Assembly: GCF_035982055.1 (NCBI RefSeq) | Contig: NZ_CP108427.1 | Span: 4,278,001 to 4,342,000, forward strand | Direction of reading: 5' to 3' | Length of the DNA: 64,000 nucleotides | Origin: Streptomyces sp. NBC_01288 | Lineage (GTDB): Bacteria; Actinomycetota; Actinomycetes; Streptomycetales; Streptomycetaceae | Part shown: positions 41,662 through 49,577 of the stretch, in pieces | Layout: each line of letters starts with the position of its first letter | Position numbering within the stretch: position 1 is the first letter of the stretch | Notes under the pieces: generated by a model | The model's database searches: none | Told to the model about the DNA's origin: nothing | What the model saw: only the letters and a program-made list of their open reading frames with translations | Translations under genes and position numbers: made by a program

Positions 41662-42035
41662 CGGGTTGAGCCCGCTGTCCTGCCCTCCGGGGGCTGCGGG
41701 CTGGATATAGCTGGCCTGCGCTGAAAGCCGGAAGCCGGCAGCCCGCAGCCCGCAGCCCGCAGCCCGCAGCCCGCAGCCCGCAGCCCGCGCAGCGAAGCAG
41801 ACACCGGACAGGCCGGACTCCTCCGCCCTCACTACCCTCCGCAGGCTGTGGTCCGTTCTAACCATTCAACACACCCGACAGCGGTTAGATTTACCCCCAG
41901 CCTCCAGCACCCCCCCACCCTCGATTCCATCCCGCCGCCCGCACCAGGTCGCGAACCCTGGAATGCTGGACCTGTCGTGTGGACGGACGCGGACCGACGT
42001 GGGCCGGCAGGGCGGGCAATGGGGGGCCGAACATC
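41662..42035. repeat. gene-free stretch with hairpin and seven tandem GCAGCCC heptamers
   Basis: GGGCTGCGGGCT (41691-41702) pairs with AGCCCGCAGCCC (41740-41751) as a terminator-like hairpin. The right arm is the beginning of seven perfect GCAGCCC repeats (41738-41786), so the hairpin can form in several registers. The rest of the 374 bp (41787-42035) includes an AT-richer patch around 41855-41895, where the promoter of the response-regulator gene may lie. Confidence 0.6.
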
Positions 42036-42707
42036 GTGGAGGACAGGGTGCGGGTGGTCATCGCCGAGGATTCAGTGCTGCTCAGGGAGGGCCTGACCCG
42101 GTTGTTGACCGATCGCGGGCATGACGTGGTGGCCGGGGTGGGCGACGGGGACGCGCTGGTGAAGACCATCACCGAGCTGGCGGATCAGGGCGCGCTGCCG
42201 GACGTGGTCGTGGCCGACGTACGAATGCCGCCGACACACACCGACGAGGGTGTGCGGGCGGCCGTGGAGCTGCGCAAGGCGCATCCCGGTCTCGGCGTGC
42301 TGGTGTTGTCGCAGTACGTGGAGGAGCGCTACGCCACCGAACTGCTGGCCGGTTCCACGCACGGCGTCGGCTATCTGCTGAAGGACCGGGTGGCCGAGGT
42401 GCGCGAGTTCGTCGACGCCGTGGTGCGCGTGGCCTCGGGCGGTACGGCGCTCGACCCGGAGGTGGTCGCGCAGTTGCTCGGGCGCAGCCGTAAGCAGGAC
42501 GTGCTCGTACGGCTCACCCCTCGGGAGCGCGAGGTGCTGGGACTGATGGCCGAGGGGCGGACGAACTCCGCGATAGCCCGGCAGCTCGTGGTGAGCGACG
42601 GCGCGGTCGAGAAGCACGTCAGCAACATCTTCCTGAAGCTGGGCCTGTCGCCGAGTGACGGGGATCACCGACGTGTTCTGGCCGTCCTCACCTACCTCAA
42701 CTCCTGA
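42036..42707 (+). CDS. LuxR-family (NarL-type) response regulator
   Basis: A 223-residue two-component regulator. The receiver domain spans about 1-120, with acidic pocket VVIAEDS, phosphorylated Asp in VVVADVRMPP and switch Lys in LLKDR. The C-terminal LuxR helix-turn-helix includes LTPREREVLGLMAEGRTNSA and VEKHVSNIFLKLGL. The GTG at 42036 was chosen because the receiver domain begins there. It follows two histidine kinases and precedes korAB. Its regulon is unknown; korAB and the divergent nuo operon are candidates by position. Confidence 0.92.
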   Translation: MEDRVRVVIAEDSVLLREGLTRLLTDRGHDVVAGVGDGDALVKTITELADQGALPDVVVADVRMPPTHTDEGVRAAVELRKAHPGLGVLVLSQYVEERYATELLAGSTHGVGYLLKDRVAEVREFVDAVVRVASGGTALDPEVVAQLLGRSRKQDVLVRLTPREREVLGLMAEGRTNSAIARQLVVSDGAVEKHVSNIFLKLGLSPSDGDHRRVLAVLTYLNS

Positions 42708-43025
42708 CAGAATCCTGCCAAACTGACACCGTGTCAGCTGTCCGGCCGCCGACCGGCGGTTGTTCACCGCCGTCAGTCACCTGTCAGCCGGATCCGAGGG
42801 CCGGACAGCCAAGTCCGAGAACCAGCCAACACGACGGGAGCGTCTCCGAGGGAAGCGTCGGGGGGCAAGAAATCATGACAAGTCAGGGCGTCAGGCCGTC
42901 TCAAAACAGCGTCCATCATGCGAACGGCCGAAGGAAGGCGACCCTTACAGACGTAGGGTTGATCCTGGGAGGGTCGGCAGTACGACCATGCCCGGACAGC
43001 GTCCTCGAAGAGGAGGTCCAGTTCA
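42708..43025 (+). promoter_or_regulatory. korAB leader with nested inverted repeats
   Basis: This 318-bp stretch contains a 15-bp palindrome CTGACAC-C-GTGTCAG (42723-42737). A 10-bp stem CTGTCCGGCC (42738-42747) with GGCCGGACAG (42799-42808) follows. TGTCAG appears again at 42782. Together they could end the regulator transcript or be an operator. The korA ribosome-binding site AGGAGG lies at about 43011. No small gene is convincing. Confidence 0.5.
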
Positions 43026-44963
43026 GTGACCAGCCAGGTCAGTAGCCCAGCGGAGCAGGCCGACGGAGCCGACAGCACGTTGGTCGGGGAACAACGCAAA
43101 CCGGCGGGGGTGAAAGACGTCCACCGCCTGGACCGGGTGATCATCCGGTTCGCCGGTGACTCGGGTGACGGGATGCAGCTCACCGGCGACCGCTTCACCT
43201 CGGAGACGGCGTCCTTCGGGAACGACCTCTCCACCCTGCCGAACTTCCCGGCCGAGATCCGCGCCCCCGCAGGCACCCTGCCGGGGGTTTCGTCGTTCCA
43301 GCTGCATTTCGCCGACCACGACATCCTGACCCCGGGCGACGCGCCCAACGTGCTGGTCGCGATGAATCCGGCCGCCCTGAAGGCGAACATCGCCGATGTG
43401 CCGCGCGGCGCGGAGATCATCGTCAACACGGACGAGTTCACCAAACGCGCGCTGCAGAAGGTGGGTTACGCCGCCTCGCCCCTCGACGACGGGTCGTTGG
43501 ACGGCTACAGCCTGCACCGCGTGCCCCTGACGGCCCTCACCGTCGAGGCGTTGAAGGACTTCGGCCTGACCCGCAAGGAGGCCGAGCGCAGCAAGAACAT
43601 GTTCGCGCTGGGCCTGCTGTCGTGGATGTACCACCGGCCGACCGAGGGCACCGAGAAGTTCCTGAAGTCGAAGTTCGCGAAGAAACCCGAGATCGCGGCG
43701 GCCAACATCGCGGCGTTCAGGGCGGGTTGGAACTTCGGCGAGACGACGGAGGACTTCGCGGTCTCCTACGAGGTCGCGCCGGCCACCACCGCGTTCCCGA
43801 CCGGCACCTACCGCAACATCTCCGGGAACCTGGCCCTGTCCTACGGCTTGGTCGCCGCGTCCCGACAGGCGGACCTGCCCCTCTTCCTGGGCTCGTACCC
43901 GATCACCCCGGCCTCGGACATCCTGCACGAGCTGAGCCGGCACAAGAACTTCGGCGTGCGGACCTTCCAGGCCGAGGACGAGATCGCGGGCATCGGCGCG
44001 GCCCTGGGCGCGGCCTTCGGTGGCTCCCTCGCGGTGACGACGACGAGCGGCCCGGGCGTGGCACTGAAGTCGGAGACCATCGGCCTCGCCGTATCCATGG
44101 AACTCCCGCTCCTCGTCCTGGACATCCAGCGCGGCGGCCCCTCCACCGGCCTCCCCACCAAGACCGAACAGGCCGACCTGCTCCAGGCGATGTTCGGCCG
44201 CAACGGCGAGGCGCCGGTCCCGATCGTCGCCCCGTGCACACCGGCCGACTGCTTCGACGCGGCGATCGAGGCCGCACGCATCGCGCTCACCTACCGCACC
44301 CCGGTGATGCTCCTCTCGGACGGCTACCTGGCCAACGGCAGCGAGCCCTGGCGCATCCCCGACATCGACGAACTCCCGGACCTCACCGTCCAGTTCGCGC
44401 AGGGCCCGAACCACACCCTGGACGACGGCACCGAGGTCTTCTGGCCCTACAAACGCGACCCGCAGACCCTCGCCCGCCCCTGGGCCATCCCCGGCACGCC
44501 CGGCCTGGAACACCGCATCGGCGGCATCGAGAAGCAGGACGGCACGGGCAACATCTCCTACGACCCCGCCAACCACGACTTCATGGTCCGCACCCGCCAG
44601 GCCAAGATCGACGGCATCGACGTACCGGATCTGGAGGTCGACGACCCGCACGGAGCGCGGACGCTGGTCCTCGGCTGGGGCTCGACGTTCGGCCCGATCA
44701 CGGCGGCGGTACGACGCCTGCGGGCATCCGGCGAGTCCATCGCCCAGGCCCACCTCCGCCACCTCAACCCCTTCCCCCGCAACCTCGGCGCGGTCCTGAA
44801 GCGCTACGACAGAGTCGTCATCCCCGAGATGAACCTCGGCCAGCTCGCCACACTGGTCCGGGCGAAGTACCTGGTGGACGCGCACTCGTACAACCAGGTG
44901 AACGGCATGCCGTTCAAGGCTGAGCAGCTCGCCACGGCTCTCAAGGAGGCCATCGATGGCTGA
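43026..44963 (+). CDS. korA: 2-oxoacid:ferredoxin oxidoreductase, alpha (gamma-alpha fused) subunit
   Basis: A 645-residue subunit of 2-oxoglutarate:ferredoxin oxidoreductase, which oxidises a 2-oxoacid with CoA and passes electrons to ferredoxin. An N-terminal gamma domain (about 35-215, IRFAGDSGDGMQLTGDRF) is fused to the pyrimidine-binding alpha domain (about 240-480, GSYPITPASDILHELS and FQAEDEIAGIGAALGA), then the transketolase-like C-terminal domain. The layout matches KorA of actinobacteria. The GTG start has AGGAGG ahead. It overlaps korB by 8 bp. Confidence 0.95.
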   Translation: MTSQVSSPAEQADGADSTLVGEQRKPAGVKDVHRLDRVIIRFAGDSGDGMQLTGDRFTSETASFGNDLSTLPNFPAEIRAPAGTLPGVSSFQLHFADHDILTPGDAPNVLVAMNPAALKANIADVPRGAEIIVNTDEFTKRALQKVGYAASPLDDGSLDGYSLHRVPLTALTVEALKDFGLTRKEAERSKNMFALGLLSWMYHRPTEGTEKFLKSKFAKKPEIAAANIAAFRAGWNFGETTEDFAVSYEVAPATTAFPTGTYRNISGNLALSYGLVAASRQADLPLFLGSYPITPASDILHELSRHKNFGVRTFQAEDEIAGIGAALGAAFGGSLAVTTTSGPGVALKSETIGLAVSMELPLLVLDIQRGGPSTGLPTKTEQADLLQAMFGRNGEAPVPIVAPCTPADCFDAAIEAARIALTYRTPVMLLSDGYLANGSEPWRIPDIDELPDLTVQFAQGPNHTLDDGTEVFWPYKRDPQTLARPWAIPGTPGLEHRIGGIEKQDGTGNISYDPANHDFMVRTRQAKIDGIDVPDLEVDDPHGARTLVLGWGSTFGPITAAVRRLRASGESIAQAHLRHLNPFPRNLGAVLKRYDRVVIPEMNLGQLATLVRAKYLVDAHSYNQVNGMPFKAEQLATALKEAIDG

Positions 44964-46035
44964 GACGTCCACGGAAGGCACGGGCACGATCGAGGCACTT
45001 TCACTCGTCCCCAAGGCCGAGGCAGTGCAGTCCATGAAGGACTTCAAGTCCGATCAGGAAGTGCGCTGGTGCCCCGGCTGCGGTGACTACGCGATCCTCG
45101 CGGCGGTCCAGGGCTTCATGCCGGAGTTGGGCCTGGCCAAGGAGAACATCGTCTTCGTCTCCGGCATCGGCTGCTCCTCCCGCTTCCCGTACTACATGAA
45201 CACGTACGGCATGCACTCGATCCACGGCCGCGCCCCCGCGATCGCGACCGGACTGGCCGCGTCCAGGCGGGACTTGAGCGTCTGGGTGGTCACGGGTGAC
45301 GGCGACGCCCTCTCCATCGGCGGCAACCACCTGATCCACGCCCTGCGCCGCAACGTCAACCTGAAGATCCTCCTCTTCAACAACCGGATCTACGGCCTGA
45401 CAAAGGGCCAGTACTCGCCGACCTCCGAGGTAGGCAAGATCACGAAGTCCACCCCGATGGGCTCCCTCGACGCCCCCTTCAACCCGGTGTCGCTCGCGAT
45501 CGGCGCGGAGGCGTCCTTCGTGGCCCGCACGATCGACTCGGACCGCAAACACCTCACCCAGGTCCTGCGCGAGGCGGCCGCCCACCCCGGCACGGCGCTC
45601 GTCGAGATCTACCAGAACTGCAACATCTTCAACGACGGCGCCTTCGACGCGCTGAAGGACCGCCAGCAGGCCGAGGAGGCAGTGATCCGCCTGGAACACG
45701 GGCAGCCGATCCGGTTCGGCGCGGAGGGCGCGCGGGGGGTGGTCCGGGACGCGACGTCGGGTGACCTGAAGGTGGTCGACGTAACCCCGGACAACGAGTC
45801 CCAGATCCTGATCCACGACGCCCACGCGACCTCCCCCACCACCGCCTTCGCCCTCTCCCGCCTGGCCGACCCGGACACCCTGCACCACACCCCGATCGGT
45901 GTACTCCGGTCCGTGGAACGCCCCGTCTACGACACACAGATGGCCGACCAGCTCGACACGGCGATCGTGCAGAACGGGAAGGGCGACCTGTCCACGCTGT
46001 TGGCGGGCGGGGACACCTGGACGGTTGTGGGCTGA
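44956..46035 (+). CDS. korB: 2-oxoacid:ferredoxin oxidoreductase, beta subunit
   Basis: A 359-residue thiamine-diphosphate-binding subunit with the cluster-ligand Cys residues. CPGCGDYAIL and GIGCSSRFPYYMNTYGMH hold Cys of the [4Fe-4S] cluster. GDGDALSIGGNHLIHALRRN with NNRIYGLTKGQYSPTS is the ThDP and Mg site. No ferredoxin-like delta domain is present, so an external ferredoxin is needed. The ATG overlaps korA. A strong terminator follows at 46049. Confidence 0.95.
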   Translation: MAETSTEGTGTIEALSLVPKAEAVQSMKDFKSDQEVRWCPGCGDYAILAAVQGFMPELGLAKENIVFVSGIGCSSRFPYYMNTYGMHSIHGRAPAIATGLAASRRDLSVWVVTGDGDALSIGGNHLIHALRRNVNLKILLFNNRIYGLTKGQYSPTSEVGKITKSTPMGSLDAPFNPVSLAIGAEASFVARTIDSDRKHLTQVLREAAAHPGTALVEIYQNCNIFNDGAFDALKDRQQAEEAVIRLEHGQPIRFGAEGARGVVRDATSGDLKVVDVTPDNESQILIHDAHATSPTTAFALSRLADPDTLHHTPIGVLRSVERPVYDTQMADQLDTAIVQNGKGDLSTLLAGGDTWTVVG

Positions 46036-46048
46036 GGGTTTCGCTCAT

Positions 46049-46091
46049 ACGGATGGAGGGCCCGGGTTCCGTACCCGGGCCCTCCATCCGT
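46049..46091 (+). terminator. strong terminator of korAB
   Basis: Arms 46049-46067 and 46073-46091 are perfectly complementary over 19 bp, with a 5-nt loop (TCCGT). It begins 13 bp after the korB stop and is followed by TCTGTTC. It probably works in both directions, since the next gene (46101) converges. Confidence 0.9.
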
Positions 46092-46100
46092 CTGTTCACG

Positions 46101-46283
46101 TCACGCGTCGGGGATGTCCCTCTTGGCCCTGAGCAAGGTGTCCCTGCTGATGATCACGATTCTCTCGTAGTCCGCGCGGGCGGCGTCCGGAGGGAGAAGG
46201 GAGTCGAGGTCCTCGGTGGCTTCGGTGCCGATGACCGCGAAATTGCCGTCACTCAGTTCGAAGATGTCCGGACAGGTCTCCAT
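46101..46283 (-). CDS. small conserved actinobacterial protein (60 aa)
   Basis: A 60-residue protein starting METCPDIFELSDGNFAVIGT and ending RIVIISRDTLLRAKRDIPDA. I recognise the pattern as a small conserved Streptomyces protein of unknown function, often near DUF6082 genes. A TTG at 46301 with AGGAG at a fitting distance is an alternative start that would add six residues. It lies 364 bp downstream of the DUF6082-like gene. Confidence 0.65.
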   Translation of the reverse strand: METCPDIFELSDGNFAVIGTEATEDLDSLLPPDAARADYERIVIISRDTLLRAKRDIPDA

Positions 46284-46647
46284 CGTTCCGCTGCCGCGCA
46301 ACTTGGGTGGATCTCCTAGACGGCGGACGATGCTCAACGACACGTGCGGGCTCCCTCTGTTCACCCCCTTCTCGCTCCAGCCACCCGGACGTGCCGAAGC
46401 AGCGACACGTCTAGGTCCGCCGAGCGACAATGCAGGGTTCAGCACGCAGCGGAGAAGGACCACTGAAACTGACGAAATGCCGACCGAAATGGGGGAGCCT
46501 TCCGCCTCGCGGCGACGTCCACACCCTAAATCGGCCGACGATTACACTCTGCCACAGAGCCAGGGAATTCAATAACTGGACGTAATAAAGTCGCCAAGTC
46601 AATTCCCCAATGGCCCTGTCAGTAAGTCGACAGCAGACTGGAGAGCG
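46284..46647 (-). other. gene-free stretch between DUF6082-like gene and small protein gene
   Basis: These 364 bp have lower GC than their surroundings around 46520-46620 and contain no convincing gene on either strand. AGGAGATCC at about 46312 (minus strand) may be the ribosome-binding site of the small gene. Promoter elements are likely but none stands out. Confidence 0.4.
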
Positions 46648-47235
46648 TCACCGGCGGGTGCCATCGGAACGGGACCCGGGACCCGCCGGATCCGGCCCGA
46701 CGATCCACCACTCCTCAGGATCGTCGGCCAGTTCCTCGATCATCACGTCGACGACCGCACCGACCCGCGCCTCGGTCGAGTCGGCGGGCAGGGACCTGCG
46801 ATGCTCGACCGTGCGGTCCCAGTACTCGGCGAACAGCTTGTTGCGGCACAGCACACGCAACTGCCCGACGAGTTCGTCCCAGTCGTACATCCCGACCCGG
46901 TGGGCCATCAACAGACTTCCGTACTCGCGGTTGGCGAAGATCATCTGGCGCCGCTTGGCCACCGGGATCCCGGTCAGCGTGCTCCCCGCGTCGGCCAGCG
47001 CCGGATCGTCGATCGCCCGGTCCATCTGGTCCAAGGTCAGCCGGTACTGCTGGATCAGGTTCGCCCGGTGTATCTCCTCGGTCATCAGCGTCAGTTGACC
47101 GAGCAGTTCCACCAGGATGTCCTCCTGACGCCGACGACGGGAGCCCCGGGCGAAGAAGGCTCGCATCAAGCCGAGCCCTGCCGCGACAGCAGAACCGATA
47201 CTCCTACCGCGGTCGGCTCGATTCTGTGTGGCCAT
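46648..47235 (-). CDS. DUF6082-like protein
   Basis: A 195-residue protein. A short basic, partly hydrophobic N-terminus (RSIGSAVAAGLGLMRAFFAR) is followed by a helical domain with IHRANLIQQYRLTLDQMDRA, ANREYGSLLMAHRVGMYDWD and RNKLFAEYWDRTVEHRR. This is the DUF6082 pattern frequent in Streptomyces. Some members lie in developmental or antibiotic regions, but no biochemical function is known. The ATG at 47235 is used. Confidence 0.75.
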   Translation of the reverse strand: MATQNRADRGRSIGSAVAAGLGLMRAFFARGSRRRRQEDILVELLGQLTLMTEEIHRANLIQQYRLTLDQMDRAIDDPALADAGSTLTGIPVAKRRQMIFANREYGSLLMAHRVGMYDWDELVGQLRVLCRNKLFAEYWDRTVEHRRSLPADSTEARVGAVVDVMIEELADDPEEWWIVGPDPAGPGSRSDGTRR

Positions 47236-47464
47236 GTCAAGGTGTCCCCCTGGATCCGGTAACCGTGCGCCACACAACGACATCGCGGATCGACGCACGG
47301 TGGACGTGGCACTCCGCATCCAGCGTGCCCGGCGACTCAAGTCGGCGCGGGAGGCGGAGAGGGGGCGCATGGATGGACGTGTCTCGCATGTCGACCAACA
47401 CCCTGACATATGTGTGCCCCCAGGGCGCCGTGTACATGCCTTCAGGCTTCTGCGGACCGACGCA

Positions 47465-47872
47465 TCACTCCTGCTCAGAGCCCCTCTTCCGCGCGTCATA
47501 AATCTCCCGCGCCTCCAGCACCCGCCCCATCCGATCCGTGGCCCACAGCGCCAGCCCCCGTACCTGTTCCGCCGCCTCGCGGCCCAGGTCGGTCAGCGAA
47601 TAGTCCACCCGCGGCGGAATCACCGGCTGCGCGTCGCGGTGGACCAAGCCGTCGCGCTCAAGCGTCTGCAGGGTCTGGGCCAGCATCTTCTCGCTGACCT
47701 GTCGCACCTCCCCGATCGCCCGGCGGAGTTCGCTGAAGCGGTAGGGGCGGTCGAGGAGTTCGATGAGGACCAGGACGCCCCAGCGGGACGTGACGTGTTC
47801 CATGATCAGGCGGTGCGGGCACATCGCCTCGCCCACCGCGCGGCCACCGGCCACCTCTGCACTTACTGCCAT
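47465..47872 (-). CDS. HxlR-family transcriptional regulator
   Basis: A 135-residue winged-helix regulator with the HxlR signature. CPHRLIMEHVTSRWGVLVLI has the sensing Cys near residue 18, followed by FSELRRAIGEVRQVSEKMLA, the wing and DYSLTDLGREA. Such proteins often respond to aldehydes or quinones through the Cys. The gene is divergent from the NAD(P)-binding protein at 47992, with a palindromic operator candidate between. That is the standard arrangement for HxlR and its detoxification target. Confidence 0.93.
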   Translation of the reverse strand: MAVSAEVAGGRAVGEAMCPHRLIMEHVTSRWGVLVLIELLDRPYRFSELRRAIGEVRQVSEKMLAQTLQTLERDGLVHRDAQPVIPPRVDYSLTDLGREAAEQVRGLALWATDRMGRVLEAREIYDARKRGSEQE

Positions 47873-47875
47873 GCC

Positions 47876-47900
47876 AGTACCTTACTTCAAAGTGGGTACT
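47876..47900. promoter_or_regulatory. HxlR operator candidate
   Basis: AGTACC (47876-47881) and GGTACT (47895-47900) form the outer arms, and ACTT/AAGT the inner arms, of a 25-bp imperfect palindrome just upstream of the hxlR-type start. HxlR-type sites are commonly GTAC-ended palindromes of this length. Confidence 0.65.
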
Positions 47901-47991
47901 TTCCACGAGTTAGCGCCTCCCCTAGGGTTAGTGGCACGCACCGCACCGCATCACGCCGCACCACGCCGCACCCCTACAAGGAGTCGTCACC

Positions 47992-48846
47992 ATGAGCATC
48001 GTCGTCACCGGAGCCACCGGACACCTCGGCCGTCACGTCGTGGAGCAGTTGCTGGAGAAGGTTCCGGCCGACCGCATCACCGCTGTCGTACGGACGCCGG
48101 AGAAGGCCGCCGACTTCGCCGAGCGCGGCGTGAAGATCGTCGTCGCGGACTACAACACCCCCGAGACCTACGACACCGTCTTCGCCGCCGGCGACAAGGT
48201 GCTGCTGATCTCCGGCAACGAGTTCGACAAGGGTCGGGTCGGGCAGCACAAGGTCGTCATCGAGGCCGCCAAGGCCGCCGGTGTCGCGCTCCTCGCCTAC
48301 ACCAGCGCCCCCGGCCCCCTCGCCGCCGCCCTGGCCGACGACCACCGCGGCACGGAGGAGGCGCTGCTGGCGTCCGGAGTGCCGTACGCCCTGCTCCGCA
48401 ACGGTTGGTACAACGAGAACTACACCGAGAACCTCGCCCCCGTCCTGGAGCACAACGCCGTCGTGGCCGCCGCCGGTGACGGCCGGGTCTCCGCCGCCTC
48501 GCGCGCCGACTACGCCGCCGCCGCCGTCGCCGTACTGACCGGCGAGGGCCACGAGAACCAGACGTACGAACTGGGCGGCGACGAGGCGTGGAGCTTCGCC
48601 GAGTACGCGGCCGAGCTGAGCCGGCAGACCGGCAAGGAGATCGCCTACAACAACGTGCCCGCCGAGACCCTGATCGGCATCCTCACCGGCGCCGGCCTGC
48701 CCGAGCCGTTCGCCGCGATCCTCGCCGGGGTCGACGCGTCCATCGCACAGGGCCAACTGGTCGTCTCCACAGGCGACTTGTCCCGCCTCTCGGGCCACCC
48801 GACCACGCCGATCAGCGAGTCGATCGCCATCGCGCTCAAGGGCTGA
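47992..48846 (+). CDS. NmrA/QorB-like NAD(P)H-binding oxidoreductase
   Basis: A 284-residue atypical short-chain dehydrogenase. The Rossmann loop GATGHLGRHVVEQL is at residues 6-19, followed by VVRTPEKAADF and VLLISGNEFDKGRVGQHKVV. The C-terminal part matches QorB-type NAD(P)H:quinone oxidoreductases (PYALLRNGWYNENYTENL). It probably reduces quinones or acts as a redox sensor. AAGGAG precedes the ATG at 47992. Control by the divergent HxlR protein is likely. Confidence 0.9.
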   Translation: MSIVVTGATGHLGRHVVEQLLEKVPADRITAVVRTPEKAADFAERGVKIVVADYNTPETYDTVFAAGDKVLLISGNEFDKGRVGQHKVVIEAAKAAGVALLAYTSAPGPLAAALADDHRGTEEALLASGVPYALLRNGWYNENYTENLAPVLEHNAVVAAAGDGRVSAASRADYAAAAVAVLTGEGHENQTYELGGDEAWSFAEYAAELSRQTGKEIAYNNVPAETLIGILTGAGLPEPFAAILAGVDASIAQGQLVVSTGDLSRLSGHPTTPISESIAIALKG

Positions 48847-48870
48847 CCCGCCTCCAGAGGGCCCCGGCCA

Positions 48871-49400
48871 TCACGGCGTGACGATCGGGAACCCCTTGTC
48901 GGGCCAGGTGACGTGGGAGAAGACCCGGGCCAGCAAGGTCTCGTCGCCCTCGGTCGTGACGCCGTCGAGGCCCTTGCCCGCGAGGACGCCCAGGAGTCGG
49001 GGCTTCGTGAGGGTGAGGGTCAGGCCCGCCCGGGTCTTGGGGGTGTCCAGGGTCCGGTGGGCGAGCGCGCCGTTGTGCAGCGTGAGGCGGCGACGGAGTC
49101 CAGCGGCATGTCCGTGGTCAACGACATCACCACCGACATCACCATCTCCGGGCCGGCCGTGCCGATGGCGATGGAGTTGACGCCGTGGCGCAACTCCATG
49201 GCGGAGGTCGGACAGAAGTTGCGCCAGGTGCCGTTCTCGGCGCCGTGGCCGAGCAACTCGTAGACCTGCGCGAGGAGTTCCTTGGCGTCGGCGCGCAACG
49301 GGTCGGCGAAGACGATGTGGTTGAGGAGCGTGGCCGCGAAACGCGGGTCGCCGGCGTCGCTCCGTTCCAGGGCTCCGGCCACACGCGGCGGGGGGCTCGG
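48871..49400 (-). pseudogene. remnant of an alkyl sulfatase (metallo-beta-lactamase type) gene
   Basis: Only the C-terminal part of an SdsA/BDS1-like alkyl sulfatase remains. The dimerisation-domain block (DPRFAATLLNHIVFADPLRA and GHGAENGTWRNF) is in one frame. The sterol-carrier-like end (LTLHNGALAHRTLDTPKTRA to WPDKGFPIVTP) is in another. The frame change is at about 49085-49095, where some 20 residues also seem to be missing. The catalytic metal-binding domain is absent. The enzyme family hydrolyses long-chain alkyl sulfates. This copy is dead. Confidence 0.8.
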
Positions 49401-49577
49401 GTCGGCTGAGGGCGCGTCGATCCATCTCAACATCGGCCGGACGGGACCGCATGCCAGACGCTCGCCCCCTCCCCTGTCATGACCGTATGGCGATACGGCC
49501 ATGACAGCCGGGGCCTCTCGGCGCTACCTTCGTGCTGGCCGCGTCGACGCGGCAGGGCGCGTGCGAAGGAGGGGCCC

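Noticed and set aside
41662..41850. Repeat-rich minus-strand frame reading AAGCGLR units
   Set aside because: It is only the translation of the heptamer repeat; no ribosome-binding site or homologous protein pattern.
49020..49502. A complete gene of 160 codons for a small MBL-related protein
   Set aside because: The frame covers only an internal piece of an alkyl sulfatase and loses similarity at about 49090, where another frame takes over.
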